DNA from: Hemileia vastatrix
Lineage: Eukaryota; Basidiomycota; Pucciniomycetes; Pucciniales; Zaghouaniaceae
Assembly (NCBI GenBank): GCA_030280995.1
Contig: JASXTE010000008.1
Span: 17,819,212 to 17,883,211, forward strand
Direction: 5' to 3'
Length of the DNA: 64,000 bases
Shown here piece by piece: positions 1-11,963 of the stretch. Within the stretch, counting starts at the first letter, position 1. Every line of letters begins with the position of its first letter. A model generated the notes under the pieces. The model was not told where the DNA came from. It made no database searches and saw only the letters and a list, made by a program, of their open reading frames with translations. Position numbers and translations under genes: made by a program.

Positions 1-233
1 TTGGCAGGGGCAGATGGTGCCTCGTGCATTGTATCCTCTCCTTCTTCTTCATCACTAGAATCCTCAAAATCTTGTGGGATGTCTTCTACAGATTGAACTG
101 AATGTTGCCGTTCCCTAAGGTCGAGTGGCTCCAAAGAGTGAGTGCGGGAAACAGACCTTGTGGCTGTTGGCCTGCCTCTAGCGCGAGCTCTAGTAGTAGC
201 GCCCGTAGGAGGAGTGCATTGAACAGGTGCCAT
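1..233 (-). CDS. Gypsy-type gag, N-terminal fragment (runs off window)
   Basis: The minus strand is open from an ATG at 233 down to the window edge, giving about 77 residues. The start reads MAPVQCTPP and is followed by an Arg/Thr-rich basic stretch and then an acidic run (SSDEEEGED). Short basic-then-acidic N-termini of this kind are typical of gag proteins of rust Ty3/gypsy elements; I rely on remembered family style, not a search. The segment is clearly more GC-rich than the DNA around it, as expected for coding sequence. The rest of gag-pol lies outside the window to the left, and the element's leader/LTR should lie to the right (234 onward). It could instead be a host protein with a low-complexity N-terminus, but the lack of introns and the surroundings favour a retroelement. 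Confidence 0.5.
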   Translation of the reverse strand, partial: MAPVQCTPPTGATTRARARGRPTATRSVSRTHSLEPLDLRERQHSVQSVEDIPQDFEDSSDEEEGEDTMHEAPSAPA

Positions 234-1190
234 TTTAAAATTTTAGAAACACCTAAAAGGACGTAGTAGTGCAAAGAATGAGAACTACAGAGAATTAAAT
301 TATACTGTCACCAGACGACCTACGCACAAGGTCGAGGATGTTCCTGAAAGTGAGATGAGGGATTTAGAAACTTCTTCGAAGCACAGAGGAATGATTCGAG
401 GAAGTGATTCAAAGGTCACTTGAAGTAAGAGCTACGGATTCAAGGTATTTTCGAGAAGAATTATAATATAGTTTCAAAGGTAATAGGAATTCTTAAGATC
501 TCACGAAGGGTTGGAAACTCAACAATCAAAGATTTAGGATTTAGAAATGATTATTGAGAAAATAAAGAAAGATACAATAATAATGATTTAACTTAAAAGA
601 TTTTACCACTATTAAATGTAAATACGTTTTATAATTTAATTCTAAGGAATGTCGAACCAAAAACCCAACCCTTTTATATCCTTTATTCCTCCTTGCATTG
701 ACCTCCCTCTCATCGCACCATTCCCATACCACAGACCATTAATAACATACACTTAGACCCTCTTTGCTAATATCTGTCCATGCTCAATTTACCCCTTTTA
801 ATTAATTAACAAACTTTTTAATGAAAACTACTAATGTACTATTACGTTGATCATAGCGCTGTGCGTTGCTTATTGAAATTAAGACTAAGACACACTATTG
901 AGAGATTGACTAATTTAGATTTAGAGTTTAGGCTAGCGCAGTTGAATAGTAAGTACACAAAGGGGAATCACAGTTGCTATGGAGAATTTCTTTCTGCGCT
1001 TCGAGTATAGATTTAGAACTCGATATTATTGATTTAATGAGCTGCTTTTGCCTTGAGTGTCACGTGGCGCGTGACAGAATACTTAGTTATGGCTTTAAAT
1101 TCTTTATCCTGTTATACTAGAGTGGAGACCTCCATTTTAAATTTAACTGGAATTAAATTCTTGTTCAAGGCTTTGTATAGATCTTCAGTT
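234..1190 (-). other. Probable leader/LTR region of the left gypsy element
   Basis: There is no gene here. The stretch is moderately GC-rich compared with the AT-rich DNA that begins near 1,200, and it lies directly upstream of the minus-strand gag start. On the minus strand a TGGTGACAG beginning at 313 could be a primer binding site, since it starts with the TGG complementary to a tRNA CCA end. I could not find TG...CA LTR boundaries or a second LTR copy, so the limits are approximate. Confidence 0.3.
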
Positions 1191-2534
1191 ATTCAAGATA
1201 CATAAGTTTTTACCACTTATATCAAATATAAAATTGAAAAACCCAAAAGAAATGAAATATTGAAATTAATCAATACATAGTAATATATTCCTTCTTTCAA
1301 ATAATTTCATTTTATGACAATGATAATTATGTATATACTTGAAAAATTATTCAGATTTTATTATCTATAAAATATTTTGGGAAAAAACCCTACAATAAAA
1401 CTTAAAAATCTCAAAGATATTTAGTAAAAATTAGAAGAAGGAATTTACATTCAATAAAATCTATAATTAAATATTATTCCACATATTTAAACATGATTTT
1501 TGGGAAGAAGTTATTGTATTCTAATCTCCTTTAGTGAGCTGATTTTCAGTTACAGATGTTGTTCCTAATCTCCATAAAATTCCACTTGAAATTTCATACA
1601 AGAACTTTTTACATGTTTTAAATTTGAGCTTCAACTTTTAATTTTTATATAATCATCTACAAAAAATTAATTCAATTTATTTTCAATAAATTCAAATACA
1701 TTTTTTAAATATATTATTTTAATTTTAATCCTTCTATTGCCTAAGTATTTTTTTAAAAAAAAACATTTAGTTAATAGAATAATATCTTTATGATTTTTTT
1801 AATATCTTATCACAAGGTTAATATCAGTCTTGATGGATCTCTGATTGAGCTCCTAATGCAAATATCATCCTGAGCATTCTTCAAATTAACTTAAGCATTA
1901 AACATTTTTAATTTCTTTGAATTTTTTAGAAAGGTTTACCAATGAATAAACTGGTATATGGTGTAAATTATAAACTTTAAATTTAAGTACATAGGCATCT
2001 GGGAATAAATAGACCTATTAAACTCATTTGTATTCAGTTTTTTTTAAATGAGAGCTATAAGAGCCTATTCTATTTACCCTTATATATATTGATAAACAGC
2101 TTATCAGGCTTTAAGGTCTGACTGTAGTTTATATTCTAATGCATTGGTATATCTATATTCTTTCAACTACATTGAAAAAACCTAGCTCATGAAAAAAGTT
2201 AATTTTTTTTGATAATGTTTCTTAATGAGTTATACATTTTCTTTAAATTTTATGATGCCTTTTAAAAAAATATTTAATTTACTTCATTCTATTTAATTTG
2301 ATCTGATTTTTCTTTATTTTAATCCATCATACTATGTAATACTGTATTATATTATATTATACTTCATTTCATTTCACTTAATATTATTCTATTTAATTTA
2401 ATTTAATTTTGTTTTGTTTTATTTTAGTATATTTTATTCACTTAAATTTTAATTTAATTTTTATTATCTTATTTTATTTTGAAAGGTGATATTACATGTG
2501 CAAGCAACAGTCTTTGTATTCCCAAAATGAGCTG
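1191..2534. other. AT-rich intergenic DNA, no gene seen
   Basis: Very AT-rich sequence with runs of simple ATTTAATTTA type repeats (about 2,330-2,480). No reading frame of credible composition and no element terminus recognised. Confidence 0.5.
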
Positions 2535-2760
2535 TTTAACTCTGATGTAAACTCATAGATCAGAGTTCTCAACCTAATTTCATGCATGTGAACTCTGATC
2601 TACAGCTTTACATCAGAGTTCAACAACAATTTAATTGCATGTGTACTCTGATCTATGGCCATACACCAGAGTACCACATCCAATTTTTTTGCCTGTGAAA
2701 TCTTATCTACAGCTGTACATCAGAGTTCACCAGCCAATTTTAACCAACTTATTTCTTCTA
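2535..2760. repeat. 53-bp tandem repeat whose units are palindromic
   Basis: Four imperfect units begin near 2,538, 2,591, 2,644 and 2,698, a period of about 53 bp. Each unit contains ACTCTGAT, a short centre such as CTACAGCTGTAC, then ATCAGAGT, so each is an inverted repeat able to form a hairpin. The fourth unit is the most diverged. This is seen directly; no function is known to me. Confidence 0.75.
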
Positions 2761-3819
2761 TATGGCTATACAACAGCATCCATCAAATCTAATAAAATGA
2801 ATGAAATGACATTAAGACTTATTATAATGTAATTGAATATAAAAAAGACAGATAGATGAGTATAATAGATAGAATTAAAAAAAGATAAATAAAAATGGTA
2901 TAAAATGAGAGAAAATAAAATAAATCATTATTATATATTTTGGAAAGGAGTGTAATAAAATGAAATAAAATAAAATCATATAGTACATTACCAAATAAAA
3001 CACAATATAATAAAATACAATACAATACAATACAACTTAATTTGATTTAACGTGAGGTAATGAATTAAATAAAATGAGTGTATTAAAGTATAATAAAATA
3101 AAAATAATAAAAATCAATTTAAAAAATTACATAATATAACATAAAATCAATTTATACTGATTTTTTTTCAATATTTTATTCAATATAAATTTTAATATTT
3201 ATACATAATTTAATTTTTTGTATGCATATTCATTATTTAGCAGCATAAAAATATTCAATATGAATTTTGAATAGTCATTCAATATGATATTGAATATGAA
3301 TATGCAATATGATTTTCCACATGCATATTTAATATAAATTTATTATTCATATTTTTTTTTGGATGAATATTCAAAATTATTTTCATTATTTATATGAATT
3401 ATCAATTTACATTTACATACTGAATACCACTCAGCAAGTGAATATTCAATTTCACTTTTCCTGACTCAAAATAATGTTACATGACTGAAAAATATCAAAA
3501 AGTGAATCAAAAAAATTCAATTTATAATTTTTCTCTGTAATGTGTTGTTTTGAAAACTCTGGTAATTTTTTTCAAAAAATATTAAATATTTAAATATGAT
3601 TTTAAATATGGTTCAATCTATTTTAAATAAGTAATAAATTAGATTAAAAATATCACTTGAAAAATTGAAAGTTTTAAATGAATTTTCAGCTCCATCTTGA
3701 ACTATAATTTAAAAACTGAGTCAAAATTATGTGCTTAAGGTGTACAATGTTTGGAATGATTGTTGAAAATTTTTTCATTCAAAATTTAAGATGAGTTCAT
3801 TTCACTTTCATTATGATAC
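2761..3819. other. AT-rich intergenic DNA with ATTCAATATGAAT-like repeats
   Basis: Low-complexity AAATAAAAT tracts (2,870-3,130) are followed by a cluster of short ATTCAATATGAAT variants (about 3,240-3,350). No gene recognised. Confidence 0.5.
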
Positions 3820-3976
3820 CACAAAAGATTCAGCTAGGTTTCTACAATAGCTCAAGTTGGTTTTCAAGCACAGTTCAGTAAGAGTTCCATCAAAGTTCAG
3901 TCTGAGTTCAATCTGAGTTCCATCTGACTTCAAGTTGAGTACTTGCTAGTAAGTTCCCCCCAAATATTGGGTGGTG
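3820..3976 (+). mobile_element. Partial palindromic MITE (CACNACRCAATA family)
   Basis: The right part matches the MITE complete at 10,486-10,735: repeated GAGTTCCATCTGA motifs, a degraded ACTTGCTAGTAAGT palindrome, and the end ATTGGGTGGTG followed by TAA. The left end cannot be placed; the sequence there no longer resembles the terminus. Confidence 0.6.
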
Positions 3977-5030
3977 TAATACTATAATTTTCAGTCATAA
4001 TGGTGGATACAAAACAAAAAATTAGTATCTGATTAAAAGCAAACTTGATATGTACCATACCAATTAACCCATATATTGTCAAAAAATGACAGAAAAAAAT
4101 TTGGTATTTTATTTTTTACCTGCTATTAATTTAATGGAAGATGGTAATACTTTGATACCCCTATTATTGATATGATATTACGAGTCTATTTCTATGAATC
4201 AATAATATTGAAAGTTTTCAGTTAATATCATAGATGAAAAAATGGAAAATACACATTAGGTTTACTTCAAAAAATCAATTGAATCAGTCCCATATATGAA
4301 ATGAAACTGCATCTAGTTACTTCTTCCTCCTTTTTTTTGATTCACAATTTTTAGGAAAGCCAAATATTTGAAAAGATGTGAGGAATGGTTTCCAACAGCT
4401 GCACCACCTGCTCATTGGTAGTACAAAAAAATTTTCTTAACAATGGCTTTAGACATGAATTACATGACTTTTTTGGGTGTGTCTTTGGATTGGACAATGG
4501 TACTAAAGCCACCCAATGGATTATAATTTTAATAAAATAGCAAAAAGATAAAACATTGATGCGGAAAGTTAAAATAGGAAGTGAAAATTGAGTTATTTTA
4601 AAACTTACTAACTGATTAAAGGCCATATTGTGATGTAGAAAATTAAAAAGGAAAATTAATGAGTAAGTTGTGTAAAATTTTATTGGGTTTAGGAAAGGTT
4701 TTAGTTCAAAAATTACAATTTTCTGTCATAATAGCAGATCCCACACAAAAAAAAATTCCAATTTAAGCCAAACCTTCATAAGCTGCACATCAAAAAATCT
4801 ATTAATTAGAAATTATAAAAGTTAGAAATATTCCATATCAAAATACCTCATTTTTCCACCAAATCAGCCAAGATGATTTTTAAAATATGCTATATTATTC
4901 CCCAAAAACACCTTTTTACAGAGAATAAATGTAAAGTTCTTGGCTTTTTTTGTGTTTTGAAATACCTTTTAAATAATTACAAATTCTAACTTCTATACCC
5001 CCCATTTTCAAAAAAAAAGGATGAGAAATT
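3977..5030. other. Intergenic DNA, no supported gene
   Basis: AT-rich. A minus-strand frame of 91 codons at 4,351-4,626 contains two Cys and an acidic C-terminal part but matches nothing I know; it is left unannotated. Confidence 0.4.
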
Positions 5031-6279
5031 ACAGAGGCTTAAATTTCTGGAAAATCTGCACTTAAAATAAGTGCCTAGTTCAAAAAAATCTGCACTTAAG
5101 TTAAGTTCCAATTACAAACCAAATCTGCACTAAAAAATTTCACATAAGTCACTTATTTCAAAAATTTGTGTCAGTTCTGACTTCAAATCAGCACTTTTTG
5201 CACAATTTTTTTCATAACCACTTGTTGGACACAAAATCTCTGTGAAATTTCACACACAGGCCTCCCTACCCATCAATCACTGGCACACATCCCTCACTGA
5301 TATTTGCAACATTTTACTGCCAAATTTTTAAATTTTTGAAAAATTTTCTTATTCAACATTTCTGACTCTAATTTTTTTCATTATCATCACAGTAAGCACA
5401 TTCCTTTTCCTTTCTTGATTCATCACCTTTTTCCAGCTGAAGTTTCTATTTCTCCCTTAATCTTTTGGTTGCTGAGATAGTGACCTTAAAATTTGAGCCT
5501 TCTTTTGTGCACTATTTCACTTTTTATTTGTTTTCATGTCAGTGACACATTCATAGTTCATTCTTTATGCATTTCACTTGCTCTATATTCAATTCCCCCC
5601 AAATTTAAAATTTACTCTTTCTCTATCTATTTTTCCTACCTTTCAATCAAGGTAAGTTCCATCTCCTTTTTTTATTTTTCATGCTTATCTGATATATCTT
5701 TATTTCTATAAATAATGCACACTCAAATATGTTTAGGACTCTCATCTGGATAATGGTGGACTTATTCAACTCATCTTTTTGTCATTTTCATTATCACTTT
5801 TCAAATTTTTGTGAAATTTTGAAAAGAATATCAGGACTAGGGTTAGGTTTATTCAAATATCATTTCCCTCAAACAGTTTTTAGTTTGTTTCAGTAGATTC
5901 TGAGTATTGAACTTTAAATTTGAGCCTTTATTTTGCAGTATTTTAGTTTTATTTGCTTTGATACTGCATAATTAGCAAATACAGCTTCTGGAATTCTCTT
6001 CTCATGATGATTTTGCATATAAGTAACAGTAAATTTTCATTTACAATGAAAATATAAAGTTTACTGATTTCATTTGCACTCTTGAGGAATTTTTGGCTTT
6101 ATTATGGTACACTTTTTGTATATTTTTGGCTTGGATTTCTTTTAAGGTTTGGATTATTTTGGGTATATCATTTTGGGATTATATTAATATAATTAATTAT
6201 TCTATTTTTTTTATTTTTGATTAATATATTAAATATTTTTCAGTATATTATAGAATCATGTTGACTCAAATCAATAAAA

Positions 6280-6425
6280 ATGGATTCAGCTCTTCATTCT
6301 AAGGACAATCATCAAATCAAAAGAGTACCCCCTGGTTTGGAATCAAGAAATAGCTTCAGCAATTCTATTTTTTCAATTCAAATAAACCAAGACTTAATGA
6401 ATCAGGTAATTAAGGCAAGAAATAA
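6280..6425 (+). pseudogene. TET-like oxygenase, C-terminal relic in E0
   Basis: Translation gives SKDNHQIKRVPPGLES followed by an IQINQDLMNQV-like tail. This matches the C-terminal exon of the TET-like gene in E2 (SKDNHQTTKAPPGLES ... QISHKLIQRINKV). The distal iron-ligand His (in NHQ) is still recognisable but the catalytic HxD region upstream has decayed beyond recognition. Confidence 0.6.
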
Positions 6426-7074
6426 AGTTACATTACTTCTATAATTTTAGATAGACATTCAAAGTATGGGTTCTAAGAAGGTTACAATTTTTCTCTTTAA
6501 ACCTCATTAATTAATGCAGGCAAGAATTTAAGCATTTAACTTGCTTAAAATTTAAGATTTTTGGGCCATGTGTTGTGGTAAATGTTAAAAATTGATTGTT
6601 GAATGTGTTCATGTCTTTTTTTGTGTTAACCACATTTATTATCATGAAGTCTAAAAACTTTAACTTTGATATTTACTTTTATTTCCTTGTTTATCATTAA
6701 TTTATGGCTTAAAATTAAAAGTTTGCTATCTGGACCTCCTACAAGAATAAATGCAGGGGTAGGTATTGCAATTTTTTTTCTTTTGATTTCAAGAAAAAAA
6801 AGTAATTTTCTGTATTTTAGACTTATAAAATGGAAAGGAATATAAATTGTACATTAGACATATAGAAATTTGAATGCTTACACAGATTCATTTTAGATTA
6901 CAAACAAAAATTTGATAATGAACCAGATTTTTATAGTACTTAATTACATTTTGTTAGAATAACATGACCAAGTAATGAAACATTTTTGTTCATAAAATGT
7001 ATCTGGTTAAAAAAAGCATCGGAAGCTTTTAAAACAGAAAAAAATTCTACCTCTTATTTCATTCAAATTTATGG

Positions 7075-7645
7075 TTTCCACCTTGAGAAGGTTTCTGACT
7101 CAGTGGAATAGTTGTACCATCAGCAAAACCAATACATCCCATGAACCCCTTTACTATGTTACCCTGAGATTATTCAAGTTACACTTCATTGGTTAACCAA
7201 GAAAGAAATTGAGAACATAAGGAAAGAATAGCAGTAATGCATCAATTGATATAGCTATTAATTTATCCATAGCCAGGCAGCTGAATTGCCATTGTAGCCC
7301 AAAAACATAGTGTGATGGCCAATTGAATTGAAGGAGCATGTTTTTTGATTATTGTTGTGAAACACAGAGTATTATTGAATAAAATCAACCAATTTAAGAA
7401 ATATGTACTGGGATGCCTGAATAACTGTGTAAACCTGGTTTTATATAAGTTTAGGAGTATTTCAATTGTGTACTTGGGGGTATGAAGTATTTGTTAATTT
7501 CTGTGAAGAAGGTAATTTTTCCTTGCCATTTTTGATAAAAAACAAAGTCTTCTTCAAGATAAGAATCATAATTCAAGAGAAGATCAAGAATTATGAAACT
7601 GATTTCTTGATGTTGTTTCTCACAATTTGAGAGTAAGGAAGGCAT
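7075..7645 (-). pseudogene. Harbinger transposase, N-terminal relic in E0
   Basis: The start MPSLLSNCEKQHQE matches the transposase start of E1 (MPSSLSNHDKLHKA). Further along, GCIGFADGTTIPLSQKP matches the E1 stretch around the first catalytic Asp (FVDGT), so that Asp is retained here. Frames are broken between these parts, and nothing after the DGTTIPL segment remains, so the second Asp and the Glu are lost. Confidence 0.65.
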
Positions 7646-8162
7646 GACTCTTATATTAGGGGGTGTAAAAAATTACAATATACACCTGGAGGACTTCAGT
7701 CTCAAAACTCCATTCAAAGATACCATAATAAATAGCTGGCTTGGGATTATACATGTCAAAAATGAGGTTAAATACTTCCTACATTTTCACCACTTCCCCA
7801 ACCACAATTAAGCCCCCCAATCTACTACATACCAAATCCTTTTTATTTCTCCATCATCTCCTGAATTTCTTATGCTCCTTTTTTTTCTGAGGTGAGTCCT
7901 TTTTCTATTTTCTTACTGTGTTCTATCATGCTAATTTCCATTCTTTCCATTTAAACTAACATTTTTTCTTTATCATTTACTGACTATCTTTCTCTCCTTT
8001 TTTTTTGCCAAGGTTTGTCCTTTTTTCTCTTCTCTTTATGTGCTCCATCCTTCTAACCCACAATTAAGGTCCCCTTTTCTCTTTCCTCTAAATTATAACC
8101 CCTCAACTTACCTCTTGTCTCAATCCCCTGCCCTTCCCTTTCCTCTTTTTTCCAACCTCTCT

Positions 8163-8450
8163 TCTCTCTCCTCTCTCCTCTCTCCTCTCTCCTCTCTCCT
8201 CTCTCCTCTCTCCTCTCTCCTCTCTCCTCTCTCCTCTCTCCTCTCTCCTCTCTCCTCTCTCCTCTCTCCTCTCTCCTCTCTCCTCTCTCCTCTCTCCTCT
8301 CTCCTCTCTCCTCTCTCCTCTCTCCTCTCTCCTCTCTCCTCTCTCCTCTCTCCTCTCTCCTCTCTCCTCTCTCCTCTCTCCTCTCTCCTCTCTCCTCTCT
8401 CCTCTCTCCTCTCTCCTCTCTCCTCTCTCCTCTCTCCTCTCTCCTCTCTT
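8163..8450. repeat. (CTCTCTC)n microsatellite, about 41 units
   Basis: Almost perfect 7-bp repeats over about 290 bp. Open reading frames in every register across it (Leu/Ser/Pro-rich on one strand, Arg/Glu-rich on the other) are by-products of the repeat, not genes. Confidence 0.95.
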
Positions 8451-9189
8451 CTCCTCCCTTCCACTTTTCCCTCTTGCCTCTATCCCTTCCCATCTACTTT
8501 CCTCTCTTCTCCTCTACCCTAAGTTCCTTTTGTCTAATTCCCCTCTCCTTTACTCTTGCTTCTGACCTGTCTCCTCTCCTCTCAATTGTGTGTACTATTT
8601 TAAAAATCAGACTTTGTATAAAATTTTTGACAAGAAATTCATAAAAAGTAGTGAAATAAAATAAATACAGAGTTGAAAAACTCCAATGAGATAAATTAAA
8701 GATATAAAACCTTTGTATTTCATTTACATGTTTTTTGAATATAACTTTGAAAAAATGCATAAAAAATTTATTGTAAGTAAAGGAATGGATTAAAAGCTGT
8801 TATTAAAATCACATTTATTGTATCAAGAAGCTTGAAGATATATTTAGAATCAAAATGAAAAAAATAAAAAATAGATAAAATAAAACAAAACTTTAAGTTA
8901 CAAAAATCAATGAGAATAATTGGTTTTCTGTGCACAGAACCCAAAACTTTGGATTTTTTTTTCTATGTGAAAGCTTGAGAAAATATTGTATAAGTAAAAT
9001 TTGAAGTTACTCAATAAAATAAATTTTTAAAATGATATCTACATATATTTACAAATTGACTTATTAGTCTGCTTCAAAAAGAAATTTTTTTACAGAAAAC
9101 TGTAAAGACTTATTTTTTGAATTTTTTTCTCATTTATTTATCTCATCATTATTTATTTAGTATTACTATCAATTATAATTCTTTTGATT

Positions 9190-9800
9190 TTCTTCAGAGA
9201 GAGGAAGTGGAAGTGAGAGGGAAGGGGGTGGATACAAGGGGAAAGTGTAGGGGAGGGTATAGAGGCAGGAAGAAAGGGGAGGGGAGGAGAGGAGAGGTGT
9301 TTAAAGCAAGAGAAAGGAGGATGGGGGGGAGGAGAGAAGAAGGTTTGGAAGTGAGAGGAGAGGAGAGGGGAGGCATTTGAAGAAAGAGGAAGGGGAAGGG
9401 GAGGGGATGAAGGCAAGAGGGAAGTGGAGGGGAGGAGTTAGAAGAAAGAGGAAAGGGGAGGGGAGGAGAAGAGAGGGGTTGGAATAAAAATGAAAGGGGA
9501 GGGGAGGGGATGAAGGAAAGAGGGAATGGAAGTGGAGGGGAGGTGACTTGAAGGGTGGGTTAGCAAGATGGAGCACAAAAAAATTATAGAAAAAAGGATG
9601 CACCTAATAAAAAAAAGGAGAAAAAGATATTCAGGAGGTGATAAAGTAAAAATGTAATTTTAAAAGAAAAAAATAAAAAGTAGGATTAAGAAGTGATTGA
9701 TAGGTGGTGGAGGATACAATTTACAGGAAAAAGAGAAGGGAGTAGGTTTGTGATTTTGAGGAGGGGAAGATAAAGGTGAACAAAGGCTCAGTCCAGAGGG
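9190..9800. repeat. Purine-rich tract (GGGGA/GGAGA)
   Basis: The plus strand is almost pure purine in degenerate GGGGAGG and GGAAAG motifs. It is complementary in character to the pyrimidine tract at 7,990-8,580 of the same element, so the two could pair as arms of a large fold-back. Confidence 0.8.
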
Positions 9801-10485
9801 GAGGGGCAGGTTCAGAGGTGGTGAGTAGAAATTTAAAATTATTACAAGTAGTGAAATCAACCAGGGTCACTCCATGGTAAAAACTTGAGCAATGGCAAGA
9901 GTTACAAACCAGTATATAAAAATCATTATCACTACACACCAATTGAGATATCTCTGATGGGGATATCCAGCACAGGTCAGGGATATTTTAGGGAGAGACA
10001 TAAGGTCTGAAAAGTAAATGTAAAAAAATTAAGTGCAAGAAAACTAAGTGTAAGAGAAGTGACACCCTTAAGGATTAGGTGAAAAAAATTTTAAGTTATG
10101 GGAGTGTGTGTACTTAATTCTGACTAATCAATTTAAGGAGAAGAAGTGCTTGAGGGGCATGGATGTACCCAAAAGATGGCCTGTGTAGGGAGAAGCATGC
10201 TGTTGAAGTATACCAGTTAATGGGGTTTTTAAATCAAATTAAAATGACTTACTTGGTACCTTTTTTAAGGCCTGATTGAATGGTGTGTATGGTAACGTTT
10301 GACACCCCCTAATATGTATACATAAGTGAAACAAGTCATTTAATACAATATATGCCACTAGAATACCTTAAATACACACATACATCCATTATTTATAGGT
10401 CTTATGTACTTAATATTTGGTTGGTATATGTTAGAGTGGTCTTAAGTACTTTATAAATAGGGTTACATAACTTTTAAGTGGTATT

Positions 10486-10735
10486 CACCACACAATATGG
10501 GGGGCAGACTTGCTAGTTAGTCTGCAGCTTTGGACCCAAACTCACCACAGATTGAACACACATTGAACTATTGATAAAGGAGCCATACAATCAGGGATGA
10601 ATACCACTCAGCAGAACAGTTTTAGGTGGGTGTTTTAGTAGAGTTGAGTATAGGTTCAGTATGAGTTTAGTCTGAGTTCCATCTGAGTTCAGGTTGAGGA
10701 CTTGCTAGCAAGTCCACCCCCTATATTGCGTAGTG
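10486..10735 (+). mobile_element. Palindromic MITE, complete, 250 bp, duplication ATT
   Basis: The ends are CACCACACAATATGG and CCCTATATTGCGTAGTG, inverted repeats of each other. Inside the right end is the perfect palindrome GGACTTGCTAGCAAGTCC. The left end has GCAGACTTGCTAGTTAGTCTGC minus a few pairs, with compensating changes that keep the stem. ATT flanks both sides (10,483-10,485 and 10,736-10,738). The related LTR at 59,577-61,076 shows the empty site. No coding capacity. Confidence 0.85.
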
Positions 10736-11636
10736 ATTGAAGCTGGTTTTTTTATTATTATAGTGAAATAATTGATAAATTCATTTTAAATAAATTAAAA
10801 GCTGGATATATGCACTATAAATGTAACAATATTAAAATTGAACTTTTACACAAATTTTCCTTATTTAGCATAATTGACTTAGCTATTTAAATTTCTAAAA
10901 ATAATACTTCTAAATTTTGATGTTTTTTATGCTAGAAATGGCTTGTGTGTACTGGCCTTATGCTATCTGCATTTATCCCATGTGCATAGTTTCATTATTA
11001 AGAAATTTATTAATTTCACACTAAAATTAGCCCAGTGTATTCTCTATATGTGTAAACATGCTAATATTATCAAGAGGCACTTACTTAGTGTCCTAACTTC
11101 ATTAATAGTGTATTGAACTCATTATATGCACTAAATTCATTTATAAACTCATGATTGGTACCCAGAATTCACAACTATGCTTAAAATTGCCTATTTAGTT
11201 AAGTATTTAACCATGCAAGCACCTGAAAAGAGTCTTCATTTAGTCAATGCACATTTCACATCTTCTTTTTTGGTTTCTCAATGGTTTCTCAGGCTATATT
11301 GGTTATTTTTGAATGGAAATATCATGGTTAAAATTTTTATAATTAATGCCTTCATTTCAAGTGTTGATCTCCCTTACTTAGGCATTTTTTTTAGGTCCAT
11401 TTATTACATTATTTAGTCTATTATTTTTATAATTTCATGCATATACTTTCTTTTTGTACTAATACTTTATTTTGATGGATTACCCTTGTTATTCTTGGAT
11501 TTTTGTGTGTGATATGATTCTCCTCTTTTTATGGGATAGTCCTGGAGTTTATGGGAATGTGGATTTGCTATTATGAGGATTTAGTAGCTGTGGAAAGGAC
11601 TTGAAATACAAGGGGGAACATTGGGGGATTTATGGG

Positions 11637-11643
11637 TATATAA
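11637..11643 (+). promoter_or_regulatory. TATA box of the gypsy LTR
   Basis: TATATAA within GGGTATATAAGGAGGAGG, about 325 bases before the LTR 3' end. The solo LTR has a TATAAAAGGAGGAGG at the equivalent place, so the motif is conserved between copies. Confidence 0.6.
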
Positions 11644-11963
11644 GGAGGAGGTTTTCGGTCTTTTTATTCTACATTCTTTTACATCACCTTTTAAATATAT
11701 AAGCAAACCATTAAAATAAATATTCATTAGTACTATTGAATTCTTTTCATTATTTTTTTAAATAATTAGGTCTATTTTTTTACCAAATTTAGGCTTTATA
11801 CCATTTATATTAAGTGAGATTAAATTACTGAGAACATTATATTGAATTATATTTTTATACTTAACTGTACTTAAACAACACCATTCATACTCAACCATTT
11901 AAATCTTCTACAAAACTTACTAATAAAGCTATTCACATCTTTGTACTTGAGCTCAACCTGAAA

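Larger units (their letters stand above)
5035..7657 (-). mobile_element. E0: decayed PIF/Harbinger element of the TET-bearing type
   Basis: The left end is a degraded terminal region (repeated AAATCTGCACTTAA blocks, then a block like ATAACCACTTGTTGGACAC) equivalent to the left end of E2 at 16,891. The interior follows E2 in order: pyrimidine-rich non-coding DNA with the GGTTGCTGAGATA box (5,467 and about 5,892), a C-terminal relic of the TET-like gene, then the N-terminal part of the transposase on the minus strand. The right terminus is missing; the copy ends where a different element begins at 7,658. This looks like the oldest Harbinger copy in the window. Confidence 0.7.
7658..10310. mobile_element. 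2.65-kb element with divergent Harbinger-like ends
   Basis: The left end reads AGGGGGTGTAAAAAATTACA and the right end, reverse complemented, reads AGGGGGTGTCAAACGTTACC. They agree over about 29 bases with scattered mismatches. The flanks are ATT on the left and AAT on the right. I find no transposase inside. The interior is dominated by a long pyrimidine tract (about 7,990-8,580) and, 600 bases later, a purine tract (9,190-9,800). The ends resemble but differ from those of E1-E6, so this may be a non-autonomous relative. Confidence 0.5.
10311..11963 (+). mobile_element. 5' LTR of the central gypsy element, start missing
   Basis: This matches, in reverse orientation and over nearly its whole length, the clean 1,500-bp solo LTR at 59,577-61,076. 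Shared marks are the CTTATGTACTTAATATT segment, a GTATATAAGGAGGAGG-type promoter near the 3' end, and an ACCATTTAAATCTTCTA block. About the first 90 bases are absent, replaced by the end of the 7,658-10,310 element. A 250-bp MITE interrupts it at 10,486. The 3' boundary is set by alignment with the solo LTR end. Confidence 0.7.

Noticed and set aside
2535..2760. CRISPR-like array of regularly spaced repeats
   Set aside because: Units are imperfect palindromes without unique spacers, there are no cas genes, and the genome is eukaryotic.
4351..4626. 91-codon minus-strand frame
   Set aside because: No recognisable motif, no conserved copy in the window and AT-driven composition.
8040..8522. Long open frames (160, 146 and 114 codons) on both strands
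   Set aside because: All are translations of the CTCTCTC microsatellite and its flanks; every register is open because of the 7-bp repeat.
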